From Sipunculus nudus (lineage: Eukaryota > Annelida > Sipuncula > Golfingiida > Sipunculidae): a stretch of 64,000 nucleotides of DNA. Below the pieces are notes generated by a model. The model searched no databases, was not told where the DNA came from, and was given only the letters and a program-made list of their open reading frames with translations. This document shows positions 8,876-22,987 of the stretch, in pieces. Every line of letters starts with the position of its first letter. Within the stretch, counting starts at the first letter, position 1. The stretch is taken from positions 11,628,382 through 11,692,381 of the forward strand of contig CM049317.1 in assembly GCA_026874595.1 (NCBI GenBank), given 5' to 3'. A program made the position numbers and the translations under genes.

Positions 8876-11800
8876 GTAGATCATGTGACCTACATGACCA
8901 ATCAGAATCAACCATTCAACAAAACAATGGCACTATAGTGATTATGTTAATTCTGATGATCTGATGTTTGTTTTCATTGTGTAGTATACATCATGCTCAG
9001 CTGAGAATCATGCAGCTTTCTTCTTACTGAATTTCTAATAATATACTAATACAGCTTTAAAAATTATCATTTTATCATTGATGAGTACTATGATTACGTT
9101 TTTGATTCAAATTCTTGATATTTAAGAAAGTAGTATTATCACAAAATAAAACCTTTTTTTTCCATTATAAAATCAAACCTTAGTGAATAGGAGGTCCTAT
9201 CATCAAAGGCAATGTTGGAAACTTAAAGGTTAACATAATGAATAAAAATAGATCCCGTTGATTTAAAGATTGATATTTTAAATGAAATCACATCTTTCCG
9301 TTTGTCTGCCATTAACGAAAATATTTTTTGTTGATAAAATTTGTGCACATTATTATATGATATTATTAATTCACATAGAAATACTAGTAGTCATACTCTG
9401 TCTATCGGTCTTTTGTATTGTGAGATCTTGAAAATGTAACCCTCAAGGAACACTGGAAAAGTGAAAATTGTGAAATTTTAATCCAGCACATATGTAGCCA
9501 ACCCCAGTATCAGATATCACAGAATATGTCTGAGTTTTGTAGATCCAAAGTTTGTGTTTCATTTTATAGGGATGGTAAATGTCGAAGTTAATTCTGTATG
9601 GCACTAAAAATTTGCTTGCATGTGGTTATGGGCAATAATTGTACATATACCAGAAATCAACTTTATATTTGTTTCATTTTAAGTTTGTATTGAAAATTTA
9701 TACTCATATGCCATCATGCATGTCAGGAATAGTTGCAAACTGGTTAATCTGTAAAAGTACTGTAGTATGTGCATAACAATGATGAAATTTATATGTTATC
9801 AACTCTGGATAATTGTTATAGTGATAAAGCCAGCTAGCAGAATACATTTTACAGTTTCATAACTGTCAATATCAGCAGCTATTTTGGTCATAGTCTCTCA
9901 GACACCTGAAAGCTATCCATCTGTATCTGATGAATGAGATCAGACTGATGGCATTTTATACCAAACTGTTAAGCTGCATTTTCATTTTACAAACTAAAAC
10001 AGATTTTCCCTGGGGATGTTTTGATCATCAGTGCACATGTTTAAAAAATTTTTAAACTCTCTTTACTGACTCTGATATTGTTATGAAATTCATATTCTGT
10101 TGCAAACATTTTGTATTTGTCAATCGTTGTCTTGATTTTTTTGTAGGTTTTGAAATTGTAATGTAAGCCACTTCATGAAATTTTAAAAAATCATTTTACA
10201 TACATTTACCACAGTAAACTGTATAATAATGAAGTCTAGCAAAACCCCTGAAAATATAAGTTTTATGACCATCCTATCTCACAAGTGTACAGTTTTTCTC
10301 AGGAATCAATCATTATCTTTGAAAATCTATTGTTCTATGGTACATGGTACCACATTTCATGTATATATTTGAATATATATGGAAATATAATCAGTTTTAT
10401 ACTGGTTACAGCAAGAGGGGACCTTGAAGCCCTGGCCTGCCTTTAATCCTGAAAAGGACTGTGAGGTTTTACGGAAAGCGATGAAGGGGCTAGGTAAGGG
10501 ACAGGCCCAGTTTACACTGAAACATCTCATATGATATTATATATTCAGACTTATGAAGGAAATTTTAATTTTGTGGAATTTTTAGGTCATTGATTTCAGC
10601 TTATTCACACGCCCAATATACATAATTACATTTGTTAATATGTGTAGTGGGTTGACTCCTTTAAACACAATGATTCTAGTGGTAGTAATTTGCTGTATAA
10701 TCGTATTTGATGATTGAATATTAAAAAATATCAGATGATCAATTATTAATTAATCATTAATAATTATATATATATTCTGCATTACTGTGATATTTATTGT
10801 ATAGATTTATACCTAGAGCATTGACAGAGTAAATGAAGTACATCATGTTGAAAGTTAAGGTGATGGCAGAGTTTGTTAAGACATGATTGGCACGCAAGGT
10901 TGAGTTTCAATGCTGTTCAATGTCTTGAGCTCATCTTTTTTTTATCTCTAACAGAATTCAAATTTTTATTAGGATTATATGCATGGAGTATCATGTTATT
11001 ATTGATTATGCAAAAATGCAACCAGTTTAATCAATTATGAAAGCAAATGACCAACCATTAATATACTTGATTAAAGGGCACACCACTTATATTTACCTGT
11101 ACTTAACCAGTTCTTGGTGGGTCAGCACTGCATTGAGTGATAATCCTTCTATTTTAATTTATCAATTATCATAACATGCTGCTTCAGCTTGAGTTAAGGT
11201 ACTGATTTTTTTCCATTTTGCATTTTATTATATAAAACATTCTTTTCTTTTTTTTTCACACAGGAACTGATGAGAAAGCCATCATTGATGTGCTGGGCTA
11301 CAGATCAAGTGTACAAAGAACAGAGATTTGTAACATGTTCAAGACCATGTTTGGCAAGGTACAAGCAACATACATGTCTATTTGCTAATAAAAACACTCA
11401 GAAATAGCTTAACATAGAGGGATTAGGATTGAGAGAGAGAGAAATTGTCCATGTATGTCTAAACTAAAATATGGAAGATAAAAGAAAGAATGCAGAAGGG
11501 CTAAATCACATGATTCAGTACTCAGTGTCCAACAAACTTATTAACATATAACTGCTCGATTTTATAGAGTCAGAATATCCTAATACAAGACACGTGGTGA
11601 TGCAGCAGAATAAGTAAAGGATTGAGATATGAAGCAGATATGATAATGAATGCATGGTATAAACCAAACATAGCAGATAATTTCAGCAATATGATAAGAA
11701 AATAAATTCAACTAGAGAGCAGTCAGAGACCACAACCTCCACCAGGATCCCAGTTTAACTTTGTTATATACAAAGCCATACAGAAAATATGACGCAGTTC

Positions 11801-14800
11801 CTCATCTCCACAGGTCAGCTGTAGAATAAAGATGAGTGAATGACCTTGGACTAGAATAAAGAAATTCCCTGTCACCTGAGTGTAGAATCCTTTTAGTTAA
11901 AAACAATATTATGGTGGTCCAGATTATCAGCCAAATCTAAATTGAATCCCCTATAACTAAATTCAGTCAAAAAGTGATACTACCTTAAACCTTCACTAAA
12001 TTTCATCACACTGATTCATGCAAAATGATTATATATTGGACTTCAAAATGAAATGGTTGTGTTCTAGAGATGGCTGTTAAGCCAGCATTTACAGGTGGTT
12101 TAGTGGGATTATATGTGACCTCAAGGGGGTCAGATGGTCAGCTTATCTCAAACCATGCTGCTTCCACATGAACTTTAATAGGCCCATTTTCAATAAAGGC
12201 TTCCTATAATGCATGTATACAAAAATCCATTACACATAAGTCAGTGCTACATGCTGATATAGATGTGTGGTCTTTAGAGATATTTCTGTATGGAAGACAT
12301 TTCACCATAGACCAAAAATAACTGAAGGTTTACTTTTAAATGGTTGATGAACAACACTGCTTTATATACAGAAAGATATGAGCCAGTAATAAATTTGGAC
12401 TGGGTTGAGTACTGCTTATATTTTTCACTACTTGCAGTTGAGAACTTGCTCAATTTATTGCCAGCTTACAGTTTGCTATATAATCTACAAAATAATGAAA
12501 TTAGATGCATTTTACTGTTTCTTAAAGTAGAGCTCTACATCTGAAAACCAATATGCTGAGCATTAAACGTGTTTATCTTTTATTGTCTCTGTTACCCAGG
12601 ACCTGAGGAAGGAGCTGGATGGGGAGACGAGTGGTAACTTTGGTGAGACACTGTTAGCTTTATGTATGCCAGCAGGTGAATATGATGCCAGTGAAATCCG
12701 CAAAGCAGTCAAGGTACGTAACAAGGTCTCTGTTTATAAACTATGTGCTAGTAATGATAGATGTTTTTCTGCATAATTACTTTTACCCACATATTTTTTA
12801 ACCTACCTTGTTAAATTTAACTTCCATGCTGTGGCTTTATATATGCCTTCTTGACGGGAATATAGGTGGACAAGCCAACCCCTGTCAGAACACTATGGAA
12901 CTTCACCATATTCCCCTTAGAAAGACTGACAATGTGTACCACAGAGCTTGTCATCTAGTGACATTCATATTACTATACAAGGCTGGGGTGTGCTTGATAC
13001 CACAAAGCATTGGTCTTTGTTATCTACTTCAAGTAAAATCACCTGTTACAAATAGCAAAGCTGCTGTTGCAGCAATACTCTAATTACTTTTGTGATAATT
13101 TCTTTATCATAAAAAAAAATATATTACAAAATTATTATATTTTGTTGTATTGTTTTATGTCTATTAGATGATATTATCATATATTTTATCATATTTTAAT
13201 TCATTACATTATCATAATTTGATATAATATTTTATATTACTGTCAAATACCAATCATAAATTTTTTCAGGGGCTTGGTACAGATGACGATGCCTTAATAG
13301 AGATTTTATGTACAAGAACAAATGCACAGATCATGGCCATGAAGGAGGCCTACAAGAAATGTAAGACATTTACAAATATTTTCAAGACCAAAAACTACGG
13401 AAGCATTTGAAAATTAGATATGGTTCACCAGGGTTGGACATTCTTTTACTGTGAAATTGAAGGGAAAAATAATATGAGCAGTTTGCCTGCAGAGGGATCA
13501 TTTGTTTTTATAAATAATATTGCCATTAAGTGCAACATATGATATTTATTAAAAACATATTGACCACAAAGTATGAAGTATTTTATATGTTTTGTGATCA
13601 TGAAATGGTGATATATTCTAAGCCCTAAAAAGAGAGAGTATAATATCTTTATATATTGTATGGTATCGTATTTAATATAACTGGTAAAACATTTTACACA
13701 GTGAAGCATGGTTTCTACTTTTATGAAGTATATAATAACAAAACATTTTTTACATAGTGTTTGGTAAGGAGATGGAGAAGGATGTGCGTGGCGACACGTC
13801 GGGACATTTCAAACGTTTGTTGACATCACAAATCATGGCTAACAGAGAGGAGAGCCCAACATTTGATCAGACAGCAGCTAAACAGGATGCCAGGACCTTA
13901 TATGAGGCTGGAGAGGCCAAATGGGGCACAGACGAGTCAGCGTAAGTAAAGCCTGGACAGCACAAAGAGAGGGCATACCTCCCCCAATGTCAGACTTTGA
14001 TCAGTTCTTGATCACTTGATCACCTCCCTGAAACAATACCCATGCAGGTGCATTGATACATTGCAATAAAAGTTGAATATATGCTCAAATGTCCCTGTAT
14101 CAATAAATTGACATTTTTAGTTGATCTAGCTACAGGCCTGATAAGCTTATGTCATAGGGATGTTATGTTTTTCCATCCGTACATCTGTTGAATGTCCATC
14201 CTGTATCCATCAGCATTTCACAAAAAATGCTTTTTCTCCTGTATTTCTTGACCCATTTTATTTTTGTATAATTTATCTGATAGGACTGGATGTGGACTTT
14301 TAAACTTAAACACTGAATTTTGAAATTTATATACTTTGCAAATTTATGCAAGCTTTCAGGGAAAATTGTTTAATTTTATGTTGCATGTGTGCTGAGTGAG
14401 CACTATATAGTAGATGGATGTTCTGGTTTTATCATCTGTTAGAATGACAGAAAGATTATGATGATAATACATGTATTGCATTTGTGACTTACATCCTTTA
14501 AAATGATTCACTGACTTTTTTTTATAAACTTTTACATTCAAGTTAACATTTATAATGTCTAAACAAAATTTAGGCAAAAAGATGGATTAATTATTGGAAA
14601 ACTGAAATTTACCCTCTAAGCAATGTAACAGATTTTTGTGCAGAGATATTTTAGATCATAGATAAATAACCATTAATATCTTATGTGTTTTTTAAACCTT
14701 CACAGAGGCCGGGGGATAGAAATGTCAAAGGGAAAAACATCCTTGACTGAAACATCAATCAACTGTGTATTTACAATGGAGTTTAACTATAAGGGACGAT

Positions 14801-17800
14801 GGGGAGACATTTTTAACCCCTGAAAAAGAGAGTGCCTGTAATAAAGAAGGTTATGCTATCAGAGGATTGCTTGAAATGCCCTTTCTCTGCAGTTTTAAAT
14901 TCCTTGCTAATGTATTATGTATGACACTTTCTTTTTTAGATTTAACACCATTCTGTGTCAGCGCAGCTTCCCACATCTTCGAGCAGTGTTTGAGGAGTAC
15001 TCCAAACTTTCCAAGAAAGACATGGAGGAGGTCATCAAAAGCGAGTTCTCTGGTGACATCAAGAATGGCTTCCTGACTGTCGGTAAGTAGTTGCACTTGT
15101 CATATGTGTGTTACATGTGTATGTAAAAATATGTCTACAGCACTGCATTATTAATATTTAGTTTTTTATAAAAAAAAGTAATAATATGCATGTTACATAC
15201 AGGTACTTTATTACATCACAAACGCACTAAGTACATTGAATAAAACATATATTAAAGGAACATATATATCATAACAGTCAATAATGTGTGATTATTACAG
15301 CTGCACAAATACATTAAAAGTACATCCTAAGTACATCCAGAGCAATATCTGTATGTTTGAATATTATATAATGATTCAAACCTGATTTGAAATCTAAATC
15401 ACCTGTCTTTGCTGAAGCAAATAATTCCTAGTTGAATAAAAATACTCTATGAAATATCCAAATGTATGATTTATACTATAAATGTATGTAAAATTCAAAT
15501 TTGAAATAAATAAATGTCATAAACTTTCAGTGCGCTGCATCAAGGACAAGCCAGGATATTTTGCTAAGAAGATGCAGAAAGCGATGAAGGGCCTGGGCAC
15601 GGATGATTCTGCGCTGATCCGTGTGGTGGTGTCTCGCTGTGAATGTGACATGGTGCAGATCAAAGACTCCTTCCAGCAGCAGTTTAATGGTTCTCTGGCT
15701 CAGTGGATCATTGTGAGTATTATTCAGGGAGCAAACACAAACAATGGCAGTTCTTTTAGGTTGACTTGTCCTGATGCACATATTGTTGTCCCCTGCTTTG
15801 ACGGAACGGGGGACATTGATTTGGGTTTGTCTGTTTGTCTGTCTGTCTGCCCCTCTGTCTGTCAGGTTTTCCTTTCTGTGCAATAACTTTCCTAAATATT
15901 ATCTGATTTAATTCAAATTTGATTGCTCTCATGCATACCTTGGTTGGGATTTGTTTTGGAGTGTCTGCTTGAAAATTTATGAACACAAGCTCGAAAACAA
16001 ACAAAAATTTTTCCTTTTGTTCCCAGTTCGCAACAAAAATTCTGTCCTTCCGTCATTCCGTCCTTCCATCAGTGACACTTTCTTTTGCTCGTAATAACTC
16101 AACAACAACATACTTCAGCTTTTCCAAATTTCACAGGAATTATTAGTATATATGAGGGCTCCTGATCTATTGAATTACAGACCTGTCAGAATTCTAGTAT
16201 GGCCGCCACACAATCACTGATTATCTTTCACGCATGATAACTCAACAACAATGTACTTCCCTTTCTTAAATTCACAGGGATGATTGGTACATATCAGGAC
16301 ACCAGACCTATTGAATAACAGACCTGTCTGAATTCCAATATGGCCACCATGCCTGAATGCTAATTTTCTTTCTTGTGTGATAACTCAACTACAACATACT
16401 ACAGCTTCCCCAAATTCATTGGGATGATTGGTACATACGAGGGCTCCAGACCTACTGAATTACAGACCTATAGTGATCACCATGTCCATCTAACCGTCTG
16501 TCAGTGATGCTTACTTTCACACGTGGTATCACAAAGAGAATAAGATGGATCTTTCTCAATTCAAAGGGTTGATTGGTGTCTAAGATGGCTCTGTCCCTAT
16601 TGAATTTCAGACCTGCAAAATATTTGATATGGCTGCCAGAGCACAATTGGTGATTTTTTTTCTTGCAAAATATATGTCTTATTTGACAGGTCAGTTAAAG
16701 ACAAGATTCACTATACACTAATGCACTCTGCCGGGCCCCCTGAGGACCATTGTCTGATTACATCTAGTTTGAATAATACCTGCAATGACCTGTTTCTGTA
16801 CTGTGTTACACATAAGCATCTGCTTGAATTTTTACATTTTTAGTCTTTGCTTAAGTCAGTTGATTATGTATTTTATATGCAAGAAAATGTAGTCCTCACA
16901 TTTGCTAGGAGTTCTTAATAATAAAACAAATTTGTGTTCTTATTTGATTTGGAATTTGTATATTTTTCATGTGAAAGAAAAGACAAAATAATGTACATCA
17001 AAATCTCTATGTTATTTCCAGCTTCATGTTGAAATTTATAGATGTTATGATATAAGATTAATTGCAACTGTTTGATTATTTGTCTTGCAATGTAATTACA
17101 CTATACTATAACCTATATATAGTTAACTCATAACTGTATGACATATACTGATGTTGATTGTTAGATTATCCTTTGAAAATCCCCTTCCCAAAATACACTC
17201 TTTAAGTGGTTGATTCCCAGTTGGCCTAACAACTACATCTATGCTTCTTGCAGTTTTTTGTATATGATGAATTGTATCCGCCAAAACGAAGTTTTCCGGA
17301 TAACTCCTCTGAGACTACTGGGCGGATTTTTCCAAAACTTACACCATTATCGGGTCACATGTGAACTGGTGCCTTACCAATTGGCCTTGACCTCTGACCT
17401 TTCCTCTCTGCCCAGCGTCCATTTGTGCGTCTGTTTCCACACATAAACCAACATATCTCAGGAACCATTTGACCGATCAGGAAAAAAATTTGACACAAAT
17501 GTAGCCCTTGGATAGCTTTATAACATACTCAAAAAATGGTGGCGCCACCTGCAGCCATTTTTGCACAATGTCCATCTGTTCATCTGCCTTGGGTTAAAAT
17601 CACTCATATCTCTGCAGTGGTTTGACTAATTCACCTGAAATTTTCCATGCGTATACATGGTAGTTAGCTTTCTTGATTTTATGACAGGTTGCGCCACCTA
17701 TATTCACGTTCAGGCTGCAGTCATCCAAGCTTATATCTCGGGAACCGTTTGACCAATCAGGAAAAAAATTCGACACAAATGTAGCCCTTGGATAGCCTTA

Positions 17801-20800
17801 TAACATACACAAAAATGGTGGCGCAACCTGCAGCCATTTTCGCACAGCGTCCATCTGTTTGTCTGCCTTGGGTTAAAATCACTCGTATCTCTGTATTGGT
17901 TTGACCAAATTACTTGAAATTCGGCATGCGTATACATCCCGCATAGCTTTCTTGATTTTATGACAGGTGGCGCCAGCTTCCTTCATGTTCACACTGCAGA
18001 CATTAATGCTTATATCTCCGGACTCGTTTGACCAATCAGATTAAAAATTTGACACAAATGTAGCCCTTGGATAGCTTTATAACATACACAAAAATGTTGG
18101 GTCCTCCTGCAGCCATTTTTGCAGAGTGTCCATCTGTTTGTCTGCTGTGGGATAAAATCACTCATATCTCTACAGCGGTTTGACGTTTCAACCTGAAATT
18201 TTGCATGTGTATACATCTTGGATAGTTTCTTGTTCAAATAACAGGTGGCCCACCTATAATCATGTTTACATGGTAGACATTCAATCTAATATGTAACACA
18301 TGTAACTCTATTTCCCCTTGCCTATCAATCCATGCCTTACTTAACCCCTCCTACTCCTACTCCTACACGTAGTCGCTTGTCGACTACCTGTATTCTAGTT
18401 TTCTTTAAAATTTATCTGCAGGTGTCATATTGGGAGCTATATTTTTATAATAAAAATGTTTGAATCACAAGGATGATACCTCTGGTGACTACAAGGAGAT
18501 CCTGCTGGCTCTGATCGGAGATCGTGCTGCTCCAGTGCCGACAGCAGAGGAAATAGCAGAAGCAGAGGCTGAACCCGAGCTGGAGGAAGTGGAAGAGGAA
18601 GAAATAGTGGTACGAACCAGTCTATTGATTAAACCAATTTTTAGCTTGAACCAGTCTAAAACTGGGCACCTTTAAGCCGTATAAAAATTTTCTATTAAAC
18701 ATCTATAGAATGAGAAGTCTTGGTCCCTTTGAGGCAGAGTTTCAACATCCTGAAAAAGTCATGAATGTTTTATTGTTCAAAGTCAGTACTTTAAAAGACG
18801 TGAATTTTTTGATAATTTAAAAAAGTCATTAAAGTGGCATAAAATATTAATGTTAACAGTCTAAAAAATGTTTTCCTTCCATGTTCCTTTATGTTGGTAA
18901 ATAAGAAATGATTTTAAGGTGAACTGTAACAATTTTTTTATAACCTCGCTGCATTCAGCACTGCAAAGTTACCCTGGTAAGCAAAATGATGGTTTATTTC
19001 AGTGAGGGTAACAATCATAAAACTAAAAAATCATGCAGGCCTTGTGCAAAAGTTAAAAACTGGGTGGCTGAGGCCACCCTCCTTAATAAACATATTTTCT
19101 TATTTTTAAGCTTTTTATCTAAAATATCTTTAACTGGATGTTTCATAATTGTAAATAAAGTCATAACAATCATAAAACTAAAAAATTATTAGGGCCTTGT
19201 GCAAAAGTTAGAAACTGGGTGGCTGAGGCCACCATCCTTAATAAATATATTTTCTAATTTTTATGCTTTTTATCTAAAATATCTTTAACTGGATGTTTCA
19301 TAATTGTAAATTAAGTCATCCTTTATGATATGTGTGATTCACCAGGAATCTGAAAATATTGTTGAATTTCACCCTTAAGTAAACGTATGGCAAACAGTTC
19401 ATTCCTGAAAAAAATACCAAAAGTTATCAGGAGAAAAGAAATGAGTTTATTATTTAAGTTATAAAAATGGAAAAGTGTAGAGCTCCTTTTCAGTCACTTT
19501 GTATGTCTAAAGGTTTAAAATAAAACATTACAAAAACTATATTACTGTAAAATAAAAGTGTTTGTTTATTTTTAGCTCAGCTGACTATAAGTCATCTGAG
19601 CTATAGTCGTGGTCCTTTGTCCCTCATCCATCCGTCCGGCCGTCCGGCCGTCCGTTAACAGGGCACTTTTAAAACCGTTGGACCTACGATTCCAAAATTC
19701 TACATACCATTAGATGTCCCCAAAATCTCCACCATACTGAAAATTGGGTCATTAAAACTTCGTTCCTTCGAGATATTAAGGAAAAACCTCCTTTTCCATA
19801 AAAAAGCCATTGTTTCACTTCAAGGCTGCCTAATATCAAAACCACTGATCTGTTTTTGATCATATTTAATATTCATATTCTTCCATACATTTTCTGTGCA
19901 CATACCAAAAATTAGGTCAGTATTGGGTATTATTTTGAAGTTATAGGCCCAAATATAATGCAATTTTTAAAAAATCAGGAAATATATTTGCTCACTTAAC
20001 ATGAGAATTGCTGAAGCTGGAGACTTTTTTTCATGAATATAACTTTATTTAATCAAGATTCAATTGTTTACCCAAAATTAGATCTGAATTTTGCAAATTT
20101 TTCAAGTTATTAGCATAAATAAAAAATCAATACCTTAAATTTTGTCCAAATTTGGCAGTGGCACGTTTTTTCCCCATAAGCACTGTTGATTTAATTTTCA
20201 CAGCATATATACATAAGGATTTAATCTTTTAAAATCTGAAATTTCAAAGGAATTGTTTGAAAAGAGTAGCTTTTATTCACGTTTTCATACACCATGTCAA
20301 GTGTTGTTTACATCTGGCCCACCTAGTAGTACAGCCTTCACTTGCATTATGTAACCCACCCCAGGAAGCTTGCCTTCGCCCAGCTTGGCCACTACTAGCA
20401 GGCTTCCCCTCTGCCCTGCACTCATCCCCCCCCCCAGCTGGTGCATAAACTAGATGAATGTTATAATTTTCTGTATCTTATTTTATTCTTGGACATGCTA
20501 CATTTTAGATTTTGTATTGTACCACCAGGGTTACAATGATTAAAGTGCACATTTAATTGTGTCCACAAAGTGATGTATTACTATGAAAGTGTGGATGTTC
20601 ATCAGATAAGTAATGCTTTACTTCAGAAGAGTAAAACTTCACCAGGTGTGAAATTGACTATTAATTCCAGTAATTAATTATAGCTGAGATTGTAATTAGC
20701 ATAGTAAGATTGTTTGTCCCTCATTCAACCAACAGTGTGTGTACTTTATTTGAAAAGATGTTTTTATTTTATCAAATGTACTGAATCTTTTATTTTATTT

Positions 20801-22951
20801 CGGTGAATAAAATTAAGCATGTACTGAAAACTCCAATGTGCAAAACTTTTTAATAGGGATTCAAGGAATAATTTAGTAGATGCCATGTTGTGGCATTATT
20901 TTCTTTTACATTCAGTTTAAACATTTTATTTAAAAATAATAAAATATATGTGTATGCTTAATATGACCCAATATGAACTACAATCTGGATATATAATGAT
21001 TGCAACTTAGAATTCTAATATTTTAATTTATATTTTCAGTTTTTATATTACAAATTTATAACACTTGTAAATAAAAAATAAATGAATCAGATAAAAACTA
21101 TTAATGAAAAAAAGTGGATATGCTAAAAAAATAGGCTGATATATAAACTGAAATGCATTATTCCTTTGAAAGTGAAATAAAGGTATTAGTCCATTCTGTC
21201 CACTTGCCTGTCCATCTGTAAATTTTTCATATGCATCACAGAATCTCAAAACTTTGACAGTCAGAGTATTACTTTGCAATCATATATTGAGAACTTTACT
21301 ATAACCAAGTTGAAGGGCCCTTTCTTATTAGCTTCTCATATGCTTATATAAAAGAAAAACATTACAATAGAATATTTTTCATATTTACATTTGCAAAAAT
21401 TTAAAACTTAAGCTGGTTGTCGTGACCCATGGGTCCTTTGTTTATATTCTTGATTCTCAACATCATTGTTTGGCTAAAACTGAATAAATACCAGACATGG
21501 TACGTATACTTGGCAAATGTATATGAAAATGAATATGAATATGTACTCCATTATAAAATTTCTTGCATAAGAATGGGAATTCAGGTAAAAAAGAAAGTAT
21601 TTGAATACCAGTGCAAATACTTTCAAAATGTATTCATGAATGCATTCATGAATATATTCTTTAATATTATTTTAATAATTATTTCAGTTATATTTTATTA
21701 AAAAAATCATGATTCTCTTATTTTTAATTAAAATTATATTTGGCACAATATTTGTTATTAAATTTTTATAAATAGTTAAACTCTTATCTTATATGAGCTG
21801 CTTATCAGTTATATGGCCAAATCAAAATCTGTATGACAATAGCACTTCATTTGTTAATAAAATAAATGAAATCTATCTCTTCCCCATCTCCAAAGAAACT
21901 ATCAAAATCATACATAAGTTAAACACCAACAACTCATAATACAGCTTATATTTATTTCCACACAAAACCAGCATGTGTCTCATTTCAAAATCATATTTTT
22001 TATCATATATAACAGTTGAGCGCCGTGACCCATGGGTCCCTTGTTTATTATGAGGAAAATGCAAATTAGGATCTATGTAATCTGCTTTATTTCAGTTATA
22101 TCAGGAAAATGTTTGGTTGTCTTGGTGGAACTATTAGTGCATGTTAGCATAGATGTCCACAGAAACTTTTATTCAGAGATCCTAAATATTTTAAATTTGA
22201 TTGGTGATTGTGTCCATCTTGCAGGAGGAAGGAACAGTTAAACCAGCTGATCCCTTTGACCCCCAAAAGGATTCTGAAGTACTACGCAAAGCAATGAAAG
22301 GTCTAGGTAAGTATTTATGATAAGTTCTATAATTTTATATATGCTACAGATTTAAGTGTAAGGTCTTCTACTCTGATACACAATTTTATGAATGGTAAAT
22401 TCTGTTAAAATTGTATATAGTATCAGCCCCCATTGTAGAGTTAATACTACTGATCTGAGTCTTTCAGAATATCAGAATGGATTAACTGAAATGTTGTCAT
22501 TTAGTTATTTAGAATAAATAAGAATTGGATGCAAGGTGCCATTTACATTTTATTATAGTTATAGACATGGTATAAATTATGGGTTATAACCTATTTATTG
22601 ATTTTATAGGCACTGATGAAAATGCAATAATTAATGTGATGGCAAGAAGGTCAGCTGAACAGAGACAGGAGATTATAAAGACCTTCAAGACCATGTATGG
22701 CAAGGTAGGATATTCATGCGGAGGATCACCCATTTGTAATCTCTGTCAGGGTCCTTAATCAGTACGGATACATTAGTTGACTAAAGACAAGATATGAATG
22801 AATGAATAATTTTTTTCAAGTTTGTAGGCCTCCAACCCATATAAGCAGTAGAATAAAATATAGTGTAATAAATTCACAAGTCTGTGGTGCTCATGGACCT
22901 GGTGTTTGCACTTAGGTCAGAAATTAATGAATAAGGAAATACAGTCAAATG

Positions 22952-22987
<36 letters not shown>

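Noticed and set aside
12344..13083. Open frames within annexin introns
   Set aside because: They lack splice context and recognisable protein; the true exons here are 12600-12713 and 13270-13360.
18472..18675. End of a four-repeat annexin gene in the first half
   Set aside because: The exon has a phase-0 donor before any stop, and the next exon (22225) starts in phase 0 with a linker like that of core A, so a fused octad fits better.
21429..21701. 90-codon plus-strand open frame
   Set aside because: AT-driven low-complexity translation beside the right end of a repeat; no sign of coding.
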